DNA from: Chryseobacterium wanjuense
GTDB lineage: Bacteria; Bacteroidota; Bacteroidia; Flavobacteriales; Weeksellaceae
Direction of reading: 5' to 3'
Assembly (NCBI RefSeq): GCF_900111495.1
Contig: NZ_FOIU01000003.1
Coordinates: 124,001 to 188,000, forward strand
Length of the DNA: 64,000 nt
Numbering within the stretch: the stretch's first letter is position 1; every line of letters starts with the position of its first letter. A program made the position numbers and the translations under genes. Shown here one piece after another: positions 52,812 to 61,449 of this stretch. The notes below the pieces were generated by a model. That model saw nothing but the letters and a program-made list of their open reading frames with translations. It did not search any database and had not been told where the DNA came from.

Positions 52812-54419
52812 ATGCCAACAACAACATTAACTCAACAAGCAAGATCAAACTCATTAATGAGTATGCTTTTAAAACAAGTTTACGATTCTATCACAAACGG
52901 AGGTGATCCGGATTCTATCGGTCCTAATGACTTTATCGCATTCGACCCGATCGGACTTACATTAACGGAAGACACTTTCGATTATGCATTAAACGGACTT
53001 TTCGGAAACGCTCCGGCTCCAAAACCAATGCTGGACGGACAGGGAAAACCTATCCTTGACGCCAACGGAAATCCTAAAACCAATATGGAGGAATTTCAAA
53101 ATGCGATGAAAGAAAGCAAATTCCGTAAATACCTTCAAATGGAGCAGTTTTCTGCCATGGTAGATGCCATTCCTTCTAATTTACCACCCCTTACAGACAA
53201 TGGAAACGGAAGACAGATCACTATTTTTAATGATTCTTCAAAAAGAGTTTCTAAAGTATACGAAGATCTAATGCAATGGTCTGTGGTGGTAGACACACCT
53301 GTGGATCCGAAAGTTGAAAAAAATCTTGAGAAATTAAGAAACAAGCTTTTCAAAGTAAAAGTGGTGAAAAATCCAGATTTCGATGAAAATGCTCCGGTAG
53401 ATGACCTAAACAAACCTGAACTTCATCAAACTTTCGTTGCCCCGATGTATTCTAAATATATCGAATATCAAATGAAATATTATGATATCGTGGATGCCAA
53501 CAACTCCATCAGAACAGATGCAGACAACGGAGATCCGGATGCAATGGCAAAATTATCGATCGACGGTAAAAACATGAAAAAAAGAGAAGATGCAGCATTG
53601 AAAGCTTGGCAATCTTTAGGATACAAGGAAGCCGTTGAAAGAATTCAGAATTATTTGAGCGAAATTGAAGAAAAACATATGCTTGTCATTAAAAAACGTC
53701 TTCAGTCTGAGTTCAGAAACAGCCAGAGAACAAGAGTGGTAGATTATACCAATTATTCACCATCCATTCCGATTTCAGCCAATGCATTGAAAGAATCTAA
53801 AGGTTGGCCGACAATCTCTATGTACGAAGGTGAAGCCAACAGAGATTATTCTAAAACCATTCATAACTGGAGTGCAGGTGCAGGATTCAGCCTTGGAATA
53901 TTCAGTATCGGAGCTACTAATAGCGGAAGTACGGAAAGACAATCATTGAATACAGATTTCAGCAACATCAGAATTTCATTCAAACTAGGAAAAGTAAGAG
54001 TAGAAAGAGGATGGTTCAGCGAAGAATTCGTAGAATCTAAATACTGGAAACTTCATGAAAATTCTCCTCAGACATTAAACGGAGACATCATCAGTGATGG
54101 TAAAGGAAAAGGATTAATGCCAATGATCATCACAGAATTAATCATTGCAAAAGATGTAATGCTGGATTTCAGTGAAAACAGCACAGCTTTCAAAGCGGCA
54201 AGCACAAAAGTGAATTCTGGAGCAGCCGTAGGAATCGGGCCATTCGTATTCGGAGGAAGCCACAGCTACCAAAACCAAAACTCACAGAGCAATGCAAAAT
54301 GGAGTGGTAAAAAACTTCAGTCAGACGGAATTTACATCATCGGGTACAAATGCCACGTGATTCCAAAATCTCCAAATCCAAATCCGGAAATTAAAGTTTG
54401 GACACACGGAAAATCATAA
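52812..54419 (+). CDS. Cassette protein A, unknown, no signal peptide
   Basis: 535 aa, family not recognised. N-terminal Asn/Asp-rich region (ITNGGDPDSIGPNDFIAFDP). A helical middle (about 210-300) has YSKYIEYQMKYYDIVDANNS and AWQSLGYKEAVERIQNYLSE. A Gly-rich beta segment (about 352-375) is WSAGAGFSLGIFSIGATNSG. The C-terminal module (about 385-452) contains RVERGWFSEEF and IISDGKGKGLMPMIITELII, and the Gly-rich GAAVGIGPFVFGGSHSYQNQ ends it. The helical part and the RxWF...ISDG...AK module both recur in cassette protein B, so A and B are diverged relatives. Cytoplasmic or released by lysis. Own terminator-like hairpin at 54442. Confidence 0.75.
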   Translation: MPTTTLTQQARSNSLMSMLLKQVYDSITNGGDPDSIGPNDFIAFDPIGLTLTEDTFDYALNGLFGNAPAPKPMLDGQGKPILDANGNPKTNMEEFQNAMKESKFRKYLQMEQFSAMVDAIPSNLPPLTDNGNGRQITIFNDSSKRVSKVYEDLMQWSVVVDTPVDPKVEKNLEKLRNKLFKVKVVKNPDFDENAPVDDLNKPELHQTFVAPMYSKYIEYQMKYYDIVDANNSIRTDADNGDPDAMAKLSIDGKNMKKREDAALKAWQSLGYKEAVERIQNYLSEIEEKHMLVIKKRLQSEFRNSQRTRVVDYTNYSPSIPISANALKESKGWPTISMYEGEANRDYSKTIHNWSAGAGFSLGIFSIGATNSGSTERQSLNTDFSNIRISFKLGKVRVERGWFSEEFVESKYWKLHENSPQTLNGDIISDGKGKGLMPMIITELIIAKDVMLDFSENSTAFKAASTKVNSGAAVGIGPFVFGGSHSYQNQNSQSNAKWSGKKLQSDGIYIIGYKCHVIPKSPNPNPEIKVWTHGKS

Positions 54420-54441
54420 CATTCTTATCATAATCAGGGGT

Positions 54442-54470
54442 TAACCGGTGGATATTTTTTCCGCCGGTTA
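54442..54470 (+). terminator. Hairpin after cassette gene A
   Basis: TAACCGGTGGA and TCCGCCGGTTA pair (one wobble). The following run is only weakly T-rich. Confidence 0.55.
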
Positions 54471-54548
54471 TTTCCAAAAACTTTTGAGTTGATATTTTAG
54501 TTTCAAACACAAAGATCGCAAGGATTTTTTTTTGAAAACATTGCTGTT

Positions 54549-54583
54549 GATTTTTCGTTCGCAAAGGCGTTTCACTCAGCAAA
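54549..54583. repeat. Intergenic relic repeat, copy 2
   Basis: atttttcgttcgcaaaggcg then tttcactcagcaaaaaac. Nearly the same as 13443-13480. Confidence 0.6.
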
Positions 54584-54668
54584 AAACTTAATTGCTGGAA
54601 CAAAAAGACTCAAAACCAGCAACCAGCAATAATCAACCAAAAACAATTAACCAAAAAAACGAATAGCC

Positions 54669-56516
54669 ATGAAATATTTTGTTGCCGTTTACCAGAAATT
54701 GAGAAACATTTACATGTCTCAAAGTTCTATGGAAAATGATCTGCCGATGATATGCCCTTCTCTGAGAGTATATGAAAACGAGGAACTTGAATTATTAAAA
54801 CCTCAAAGCCTTCTTAATGATGATCAGAAAAAAGCGCTTTCCATCATCAAAAAACAAAATGTGGCTTATGAACTCAACTCTGTTCCGATCTCGCCGAATT
54901 TTTGGGATCTTAATCCTAATAATGCATTATTTGATATCTACAGGGATATTCTTGAGAAGAACAGTTTAAAAAATTTAGAAGAAAATCTGGATAAAGCAGC
55001 CACCAGCCAAAGCACCATTTTATTTGATGCAAAAGGCGGTGACACCAAAGAATTGAAAGCCTATAAAAAATATCAGACCGCTTACGAAACAACCGCTAAT
55101 AATATTGCAGCCCATCTGGAATTATTTGATGCGCTGGACACTGACGAAGAAAAAACCAACTGGAATGACAAGCTCATCACCCTCAACAACCTGAAAGCTC
55201 TGGCTTTTTCGGAGTGGAAAGTGAAAGGGAGCAAAGATATCATTGAAAAAGAACTTGCAAGAATTAATAAAAATTCTGACGCCGATCTGTATCTCGCCAT
55301 GGCTCAAAATGCAAAAAACACTTTTGAAGCGGCCGAAAAAACAGATGTCATCAACAATTCTTCGATTCATGATATTAATTTTATTCCGTATGATTTTATG
55401 GAAAATGAATCGGGGTGGAACAGCATCAGACTTGAAAAATCTGAACTGGAAGCTTTACACACCGAAGCAAAAAACTCCAACGAAAACCTGCCTTCCGAGA
55501 TTCTTTCCATTGATTATGATGAAAGCGTGATTCAGGCAGTGGAATTCGATTATTCATTTGTGCATCTGAAGAGAAATTGGTTTAATAAAAACTTTATGCT
55601 CTCCGAAATATTCGAATGGAAGGAACCTAAAAAAATATCCGACGGACAGACGATTTCGAGTGAGTTTAAATTACCTGCCATCACAAAAACCATGATGCTT
55701 GCCAAAAATTTAAAAATCATTTTAGACCCGTCCATTACCAATGATACGGTGAACAACCCGAATCAGCTGATTTATTTCGGTCCGTTGATTATGAAACAAC
55801 AGCTTTTTGTGAATAAAAGCAACAACCAGAAATTCCTGAAAGCCGTAACGAACGTAAGAACGATAAAATCTGACCAATTGAATACCTTAACCAGAAAAAC
55901 AATAACGGCAGAATCTGTAAAAATACCGACACCCGATGTTGCTCCAAAACCTGTTGCCCAACCCGTAACAGAAACTCCAAAGGTAAATCCTGTTTTTGCT
56001 AATAAAATCAATATGAGCGTTTTAGGAAGTGTGAGAAATTTGCGACCTGTAGCAACAGCTCCACACCCTGCAACACCGGTTCAGCCTCAACCAGCTCCCG
56101 TAAAACCAGTAACTCCCGTGGTGGGCACTCCGATACGGGTTCCCGGAATTTTTGTTCCGATCAGGGTTCCTGTCGTAGTACAGCCTACTGCAGCCAATGT
56201 AGAGTTTAAAGTTTTCGACAAAATAAATAACGATCCTATTTATAAATGTGCGATTTCCATCAAAGGAACAAACAACAACAGGATCTTCGAGATAGAAACC
56301 AACGAAATCGGAATGATCAGCCAGATGATTCCGGTCGGAGAATACAGCATCGAACTGCGAGTGGATGATTACGCAATATTAAACCAAAAATTCAGCGTTA
56401 CCAATACCAATCCTCTGAATCTGGAGTATAAACTTCAAAGAGAGGAAGTGAAGTTCAAATCATTCTTTTTGATTGGAATGATTTGTGAGAGAATGCCGAA
56501 AATACCAATTAATTAA
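54669..56516 (+). CDS. Cassette protein B, related to A, with peptidase-like beta tail
   Basis: 615 aa, no signal peptide. A helical region (about 125-205) resembles the helical part of A. The module HLKRNWFNKNFMLSEIFEW...ISDGQTISSEFKLPAITKTM...AKNLKI (about 299-350) matches the C-terminal module of A. Then a Pro-rich linker (about 420-500, APHPATPVQPQPAPVKPVTPV) and a C-terminal carboxypeptidase-regulatory-like beta-sandwich (about 510-595, VEFKVFDKINNDPIYKCAIS...GEYSIELRVDDY). Function unknown. Preceded by aatagccATGAAA, almost the same start context as the muramidase gene. The architecture suggests a secreted or cell-wall-facing multidomain protein. Confidence 0.75.
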   Translation: MKYFVAVYQKLRNIYMSQSSMENDLPMICPSLRVYENEELELLKPQSLLNDDQKKALSIIKKQNVAYELNSVPISPNFWDLNPNNALFDIYRDILEKNSLKNLEENLDKAATSQSTILFDAKGGDTKELKAYKKYQTAYETTANNIAAHLELFDALDTDEEKTNWNDKLITLNNLKALAFSEWKVKGSKDIIEKELARINKNSDADLYLAMAQNAKNTFEAAEKTDVINNSSIHDINFIPYDFMENESGWNSIRLEKSELEALHTEAKNSNENLPSEILSIDYDESVIQAVEFDYSFVHLKRNWFNKNFMLSEIFEWKEPKKISDGQTISSEFKLPAITKTMMLAKNLKIILDPSITNDTVNNPNQLIYFGPLIMKQQLFVNKSNNQKFLKAVTNVRTIKSDQLNTLTRKTITAESVKIPTPDVAPKPVAQPVTETPKVNPVFANKINMSVLGSVRNLRPVATAPHPATPVQPQPAPVKPVTPVVGTPIRVPGIFVPIRVPVVVQPTAANVEFKVFDKINNDPIYKCAISIKGTNNNRIFEIETNEIGMISQMIPVGEYSIELRVDDYAILNQKFSVTNTNPLNLEYKLQREEVKFKSFFLIGMICERMPKIPIN

Positions 56517-56550
56517 TTTTTTTTAAACATAAGTTTTTAATGTAATAATT

Positions 56551-56648
56551 AAATCCTTCGACTCCGCTCAGGATGACGCTGGTAAATAAATTACCAGACA
56601 TTATAAACGGTTAGTATTAGCGTTGTCATCCTGAGGCTCTCGAAGGAT
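56551..56648. repeat. Long inverted repeat (REP-like), copy B
   Basis: Arms 56551-56580 and 56619-56648 read ATCCTTCGACTCCGCTCAGGATGACGCT and its imperfect complement. An inner stem CTGGTAA/TTACCAG sits at 56579-56597. Related to 24556-24662 through the outer ATCCTTCG and the GATGAC core. Confidence 0.75.
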
Positions 56649-56729
56649 CCCACGCAAACCAAACAACTTTAAAAAATTATGATTTAAATAAGCCTAATTA
56701 AATTTAAAATATCTAAAAAACTAACAGCC

Positions 56730-57563
56730 ATGAAACTTTTAAAATATTACACAAAATCACCGGAAGTCACTACCCTTTGTGAGCTTCTTTACAAACAAGG
56801 ATACAACATCAAAATTTCAGATTCTTTTTCTCTGGAAGTGGATGCAGCCGTAAAAGATTTTCAACGAAAAAATTCTTTAGTCGTAGACGGAATCGTCGGA
56901 ATGAAAACCTGGACTGTCTTATTACAGAAAAACTCTGCTCCGGCTCCAAGCAATACTGCCGATAAATTCCTGAAAGAAAGCGATCTTATCAGCTTTGCCG
57001 ATCAGTACGGATTGGAACTTGCCGCCGTAAAAGCAGTCAACGAAATTGAAAGCAGTGGAAAAGGATTTTTATTAAACAATAAACCTAAAATTTTGTTTGA
57101 AGGACATATTTTCTGGAGCGAACTGAAGAAAAGAGGAATTGACCCAAATTCTTATTACAACGCCAATCACAAGGATGTTCTGTATCCAAAATGGACGAAA
57201 ATCTATTATCAGGGTGGCGTGAAAGAATATGACAGACTGAATGAAGCCATGACTTTGGGAGCAGATCCGAAATTCAAAGATGCGGCATTGTCTTCTGCTT
57301 CGTGGGGAAGTTTCCAGATTATGGGATTTCATGCAAAACCACTTGGATATTCTGATGTGACAGATTTTGTATCCAAAATGGAGCTTAATGAAGGTGAACA
57401 TCTGAAAGCTTTCGGAAGATTTTTGGAAGTGAATAGAATTTTGGTTCATTTAAAGAACAAAAACTGGGCAAGTTTTGCAAAAGCCTACAACGGAAGCGGC
57501 TACAAGCTCAATAAATATGATGAAAAATTAGCAAAAGCATATGCTAAGTATTCTAAAAACTGA
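56730..57563 (+). CDS. PG-binding N-acetylmuramidase (DUF3380 type)
   Basis: 277 aa. Residues 1-70 resemble a PG_binding_1 domain (LEVDAAVKDFQRKNSLVVDG and GIVGMKTWTVLL). Residues about 95-277 match the N-acetylmuramidase family PF11860: AVKAVNEIESSGKGFLL with catalytic-type Glu, ILFEGHIFWSEL, and ALSSASWGSFQIMGFH, then WASFAKAYNGSGYKLNKYDEKL. It would cut peptidoglycan glycan strands. No signal peptide, as in phage endolysins and effector lysozymes, so release needs lysis, a holin or a secretion machine. Third member of the cassette with proteins A and B. Confidence 0.88.
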   Translation: MKLLKYYTKSPEVTTLCELLYKQGYNIKISDSFSLEVDAAVKDFQRKNSLVVDGIVGMKTWTVLLQKNSAPAPSNTADKFLKESDLISFADQYGLELAAVKAVNEIESSGKGFLLNNKPKILFEGHIFWSELKKRGIDPNSYYNANHKDVLYPKWTKIYYQGGVKEYDRLNEAMTLGADPKFKDAALSSASWGSFQIMGFHAKPLGYSDVTDFVSKMELNEGEHLKAFGRFLEVNRILVHLKNKNWASFAKAYNGSGYKLNKYDEKLAKAYAKYSKN

Positions 57564-57670
57564 TTAACCAATTTATATTTTCAGCGCATTGATCTTTAAA
57601 GTTCCCTTTGCGTTGAAGCCAATCTTTAATCTCCTGCATTTTTTGTGGGAGATTTTTTTTGTTTAAACAC

Positions 57671-58115
57671 AAAAGAGACCATCAATACGACAGCCTTTTT
57701 TAATTTATTTGAAATATTCTTAGAATAATTTTTTCTGGGGATTTTTTTTGCTTAAACACAAATAGCACGAATGCCTTCACAAATTACACAAATAATTTTA
57801 CATTAAAATATTATAATTTATTGATCTGATTTTGTGTTCACTTGTGTAAAAATTTGTATGATTTGTGTTTAAAAAACAAAAGAGACCATCAATACGACAA
57901 CCTTTTTTAATTTATTTGAAATATTCTTAGAATAATTTTTTCTGGGGATTTTTTTTGCTTAAACACAAATAGCACAAATGCCTTCACAAATTACACGAAT
58001 AATTTCATATTAAATTAAAACATTATAATTCATTGATCTGATTTTGTGTTCACTTGTGTAAAAATTTGTGTGATTTGTGTTTAAAAAACAAAAGAGACCA
58101 TCAAAACGACAGTCT
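57671..58115. repeat. Tandem repeat made from the purA 3' end and terminator
   Basis: Two complete units of 207 and 212 bp (57671 and 57878) are followed by the true purA terminator (58090). Each unit starts aaaagagaccatca and contains a decayed copy of purA's last codons (ttcttagaataattttttct), then cttaaacacaaatagcac and tttgtg.gatttgtgttta. There is no other gene in this 576-base gap. Confidence 0.85.
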
Positions 58116-58118
58116 CTT
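58090..58118 (-). terminator. purA terminator
   Basis: AAAAGAGAC and GTCTCTTTT form a 9-bp stem around catcaaaacgaca, 22 nt beyond the stop. Confidence 0.8.
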
Positions 58119-58139
58119 TTATTTATTTAAAAATATTCC

Positions 58140-59426
58140 TTAGAATAATTCTTTTCTGATGATGTTCTGGCTTCTTTCTGGCCCTACAGAAACCAAGTAA
58201 ACGTTGATTCCTAAATACTTTTCGATAAACTCGATGTATTTCTGAGCGTTATCCGGAAGTTCGTCGTAGCTTCTTACTTTTGTAAGATCTTCGTTCCAAC
58301 CCGGTAAATCCTGGTAGATTGGCTCATAGTTGTATAATTTTTCTGTTGAAGAAGTGAAATAATCGATGATTTTTCCGTCTTCAGTTTTGTAATGTGTAAC
58401 GATTTTTAACGTTTCAATTCCTGTAAGAACATCTAACTTTGTAATTACTAAGTTATTAATACCGTTGATCATACAAGCATGCTTCAAAGAAACAAGGTCT
58501 AACCAACCTGTTCTTCTTGGTCTTCCTGTCGTAGCTCCGAATTCACCTCCGATCTGTCTGATGCTTTCTCCTAATTCGTTGTCTAATTCAGAAGGGAAAG
58601 GTCCGTTTCCTACTCTTGTGCAGTATGCTTTTGCAACACCAATAAGGTTTTGAAGCGATGTTGGCGGAACACCCGCTCCCGTACAAACACCTCCCGTTGA
58701 CGGTGAAGATGAAGTTACGTATGGATACGTTCCGAAGTCGATATCAAGCATCAACGCCTGAGCTCCTTCGAATAAAACGTTTTTACCATCCTGGATCGCT
58801 TCGTTGAGTTCCAGTTCCGTATCAACGATTCTGTCCTGAAGCTGTTTTCCGATCTCTAAAAATTCGTTGTAAATTTCTTCAACATCCAATGTTGGTTTTC
58901 CGTAATATTTTTCAAAAAGAGAATTCTTAATTTTTAAGTTCTTCTCGATTTTGTCTCTTAAAATCTCAGGATTCAGAAGGTCGATCATTCTGATACCTAC
59001 TCTTGCAATTTTGTCTTCATAGCAAGGTCCGATACCTTTTTTAGTTGTTCCGATCTGTGTTCCTCCGTGCTCTTCTTCACGGTATGTATCCAAAAGAATG
59101 TGGTAAGGCATGATCACATGTGCTCTTCTGCTGATAAAAATGTGGTCTGTTCTAAGGCCTTTGCTTTCAATTTGATTGACTTCTTTAATGAAAGATTTAG
59201 GATTTACCACTACCCCATTTGCAATGATACACTTCCCTTTGCACTGAAGAACTCCCGATGGAAGAAGGTGTAAAACAAATTTTTCATCGCCTACATAAAC
59301 CGTGTGACCCGCGTTGTCTCCACCCTGGAAACGAACAACGTAATCCGATTTTGCCGATAAAACATCCGTGATTTTTCCTTTACCTTCATCTCCGTACTGA
59401 AGACCTACAACTACGTAAGTTGACAT
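58140..59426 (-). CDS. purA: Adenylosuccinate synthetase
   Basis: 428 aa, normal length. VVGLQYGDEGKGKITD holds the P-loop-like GDEGKGK, then NAGHTVYV, ANGVVVNPKS, the switch GTTKKGIGPCYEDKIAR and GEFGATTGRPRRTGWLDL. It makes adenylosuccinate from IMP and aspartate using GTP. Good promoter upstream. The very end of the gene and its terminator are echoed twice in the downstream repeat. Confidence 0.97.
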   Translation of the reverse strand: MSTYVVVGLQYGDEGKGKITDVLSAKSDYVVRFQGGDNAGHTVYVGDEKFVLHLLPSGVLQCKGKCIIANGVVVNPKSFIKEVNQIESKGLRTDHIFISRRAHVIMPYHILLDTYREEEHGGTQIGTTKKGIGPCYEDKIARVGIRMIDLLNPEILRDKIEKNLKIKNSLFEKYYGKPTLDVEEIYNEFLEIGKQLQDRIVDTELELNEAIQDGKNVLFEGAQALMLDIDFGTYPYVTSSSPSTGGVCTGAGVPPTSLQNLIGVAKAYCTRVGNGPFPSELDNELGESIRQIGGEFGATTGRPRRTGWLDLVSLKHACMINGINNLVITKLDVLTGIETLKIVTHYKTEDGKIIDYFTSSTEKLYNYEPIYQDLPGWNEDLTKVRSYDELPDNAQKYIEFIEKYLGINVYLVSVGPERSQNIIRKELF

Positions 59427-59452
59427 ATTTTACTTTTGTTTTTAGATTCATG

Positions 59453-59483
59453 CAAAATTACTTTTAAAAAATTGGGTGAGCAA
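59453..59483 (-). promoter_or_regulatory. purA promoter
   Basis: TTG (59483-59481), a 20-nt spacer and TAATTTTG (59460-59453) on the minus strand. The ATG follows 27 nt downstream. Confidence 0.65.
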
Positions 59484-59589
59484 ATTTGTAGTGGATTTTA
59501 TTTTTTGGGTGGGTGGAAATTGTGTGGTTGAAAAATAATTGCATTACATTTTCATCTTAACTATATTTGGTTCTTTACTATTAAAACCT

Positions 59590-60462
59590 ATGAACCAATC
59601 TCAAAAACATCACTCCTTACCAGTATTTTACCTTAAAGGATTTACAGAAAAGAATGGACAGTTTAAAATATTTAATGTTCAAAGAAAAGAGTTCAAGCAA
59701 AAAGGAAAATATTTTTCTCCTTCTACTCATTTTTATATTTTAAAGGACAACACTATTACAACTGATTTTGGAGAAGATGACTTTATGGAAAAATTATATG
59801 AAAAAATTGATAATAATTTTGCAAAAATTCTTCAGATAATCAATGCCAATAATTATGAAAATAAGTTTGGTGTTAATGAAAATGATATGCCTTATATTAA
59901 TAATTTCGTTAGTCAAATTTATTGGAGGTCACCATTTAATAAAAATATAATTCAGGATTACATTAAAAAATACAAATTAAAAGAATTAGGTCTTAAAATC
60001 GTTGATAACCAAGGTAATCACAATGAAGAATTAAGTGAAAGGTTTAAAAATGAACCTGAATTTTATAAAACATACAAACTTTATAATTCTTTATTAGATT
60101 CAATTCGCGGATCTAATTGTAGGACACAGTATCATATATTTGGTAGACCAAAAGAGTTGCCTTCAATTTGCTCAGACTTTCCAATAATTTTTAATAAAAA
60201 TAGTGCTATTAAAGTATATGAAGATGACTACATATTCCCTCTCTCTCAAAATAGAATTTTTGTGAAAAGAAATTTAACTCAAAAATTTAATCATCAATTA
60301 CATTATCTTATAGATCTAATTTCACTAAAACAATCTATCAACTATGTAGCAACGAGTGATGAAAGTTATATAGACTTTTTAATAAAACTTGATAAGGAAA
60401 ATAATTGTACAATAGAAGAGATCTATTTAACGAACTTATATAAAATACTAATTCAATTTTGA
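59590..60462 (+). CDS. DUF4238 domain protein
   Basis: 290 aa from the ATG at 59590, preferred over an ATG 17 codons upstream because DUF4238 proteins begin near the HHSLPVFYLKGFT motif (here MNQSQKHHSLPVFYLKGF). The later part has LPSICSDFPIIFN and a region rich in Lys and Asn. The family is scattered, often beside restriction, toxin or mobile genes, and its biochemistry is not known. Lower GC and a higher Lys/Asn/Ile content than neighbouring purA suggest transfer. The ParD gene begins 41 nt downstream. Confidence 0.8.
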   Translation: MNQSQKHHSLPVFYLKGFTEKNGQFKIFNVQRKEFKQKGKYFSPSTHFYILKDNTITTDFGEDDFMEKLYEKIDNNFAKILQIINANNYENKFGVNENDMPYINNFVSQIYWRSPFNKNIIQDYIKKYKLKELGLKIVDNQGNHNEELSERFKNEPEFYKTYKLYNSLLDSIRGSNCRTQYHIFGRPKELPSICSDFPIIFNKNSAIKVYEDDYIFPLSQNRIFVKRNLTQKFNHQLHYLIDLISLKQSINYVATSDESYIDFLIKLDKENNCTIEEIYLTNLYKILIQF

Positions 60463-60503
60463 ATAAATACCAAGAATTGGTATCTTTGATTAAAATTAAA
60501 GCG

Positions 60504-60752
60504 ATGGCAAAAAACACATCCATATTATTAGGCGATTATTTTGATAATTTTATTAATCAACAAATTAAATCTGGCAAATATTCTTCTGCAAGTGAAGTTA
60601 TAAGAACAGCTTTGAGAATGTTTGAACATGAAGAATCTAAAAAATCAGAATTAATTAATGAATTAAAAAAAGGGGAAAAATCTGGTTTTGCTGAAAATTT
60701 TGACCGTAAAGAATTCTTAAAAAATCTTCATCAAAAACATTCTGCTGAGTAA
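60504..60752 (+). CDS. ParD-like type II antitoxin
   Basis: 82 aa from ATG 60504 (MAKNTSILLGDYFDNFINQQI). An N-terminal ribbon-helix-helix (GKYSSASEVIRTALRMFEHEE) binds DNA. The C-terminal flexible tail (GEKSGFAENFDRKEFLKNL) should block the toxin. One base separates it from the ParE start, the usual coupled arrangement. A decayed second copy of its beginning lies at 61308. Confidence 0.92.
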   Translation: MAKNTSILLGDYFDNFINQQIKSGKYSSASEVIRTALRMFEHEESKKSELINELKKGEKSGFAENFDRKEFLKNLHQKHSAE

Positions 60753-60753
60753 A

Positions 60754-61053
60754 ATGAAATACAAAATCAGCAAAGAAGCATCAAATGATTTAGAAAAAAT
60801 TTGGCTCTATACTTTTGAAATCTGGTCAAAAGAACAAGCAGACCATTATTTTGACTTACTTATGGATGAAATTGAATATTTATCTGAAAATCCTAAATCC
60901 GGAAAAGACTATAGTGAAATTAGAAAAGGATATTTCCGTTCAAGAGTAAAATCACATTTCATCTTTTACAAAATCAATATCAAAAATGAGGAAATTGAAA
61001 TCATCAGAATTCTTCATCAGCAAATGGATATTTCATCGAGATTGGATGAATAA
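60754..61053 (+). CDS. ParE-like toxin
   Basis: 99 aa, RelE/ParE fold: YKISKEASNDLEKIWLYTFEIW, LLMDEIEYLSENPKSGKDYSEIRKGYFRSRVKSHFIFYKI, then EIEIIRILHQQMDIS. ParE toxins poison DNA gyrase. The Arg-rich RSRVKSHFIFY core and terminal ILHQQMD are conserved. Forms a toxin-antitoxin pair with the gene just upstream, followed by a long hairpin. Confidence 0.92.
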   Translation: MKYKISKEASNDLEKIWLYTFEIWSKEQADHYFDLLMDEIEYLSENPKSGKDYSEIRKGYFRSRVKSHFIFYKINIKNEEIEIIRILHQQMDISSRLDE

Positions 61054-61099
61054 AATATAAACCTAACAGGTTTTTGAAACCTGTTAGGTTTATATTTTA
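61051..61099 (+). terminator. parDE terminator, nested AACCT hairpin
   Basis: AAACCTAACAGGTTT, TTG, AAACCTGTTAGGTTT with flanking taaaatat/atatttta extend the stem to over 20 bp. Each arm is itself an inverted repeat. The same hairpin recurs at 62852 in front of the other ABC-F 3' end. Confidence 0.8.
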
Positions 61100-61111
61100 T
61101 TCTAACAAAAA

Positions 61112-61243
61112 CTTCCTCTCCATCCCAATCTCCACCAAAAACACCCCATCATGCGAAATCACCACCAAAGTTCCATGATAATCCTTAATAGAATTCGTCA
61201 GAATTTCCACGTTTTGAAGGTCTAAATTATTCGTCGGTTCATT
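61112..61243 (-). pseudogene. Orphan 3' end of an ABC-F ATPase gene
   Basis: About 130 bases almost identical to 62935-63055, the C-terminal coding part of the ABC-F gene at the right edge (TNNLDLQNVEILTNSIKDYHG, VVISHDGVF). The frame stays open to a stop but ends VEIGMERKFLLE, closer to the usual ABC-F ending than the EEIGVSGEVSLD of the intact gene. Confidence 0.85.
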
Positions 61244-61261
61244 AAGTTTCAAGTAATTCAT

Positions 61262-61432
61262 TTTGAAGAAATACCAAGAATTGATACATTTGATTTAAAA
61301 TTAAATAATGGCAAAAAATACATCCATATTATTGTCCATTATTTCGATAACTTTATCAATCAACACATTAAATCAGGAAGACTTTTTACTGCAAGTAAAG
61401 TTGTAATATTTCATCGAGGTTAGATGAATAAT
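61262..61432 (+). pseudogene. Decayed second parDE copy
   Basis: aataccaagaattgatac and the start MAKNTSILL (ATG 61308) copy the parD upstream and first codons. A small deletion then shifts the frame, and the sequence jumps to the parE 3' end (atatttcatcgag.ttggatgaataa). Most of both genes is deleted. Confidence 0.85.
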
Positions 61433-61449
61433 AAAGCTCACAACACAAT

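Noticed and set aside
52812..57563. Complete prophage or contractile injection locus
   Set aside because: Only a muramidase has a phage-like family; no sheath, tube, baseplate, portal, terminase or integrase gene is present in the window.
57671..58090. Possible CRISPR or satellite array downstream of the muramidase
   Set aside because: The two units align with each other over their whole length and with the purA end; no short constant repeats with variable spacers.
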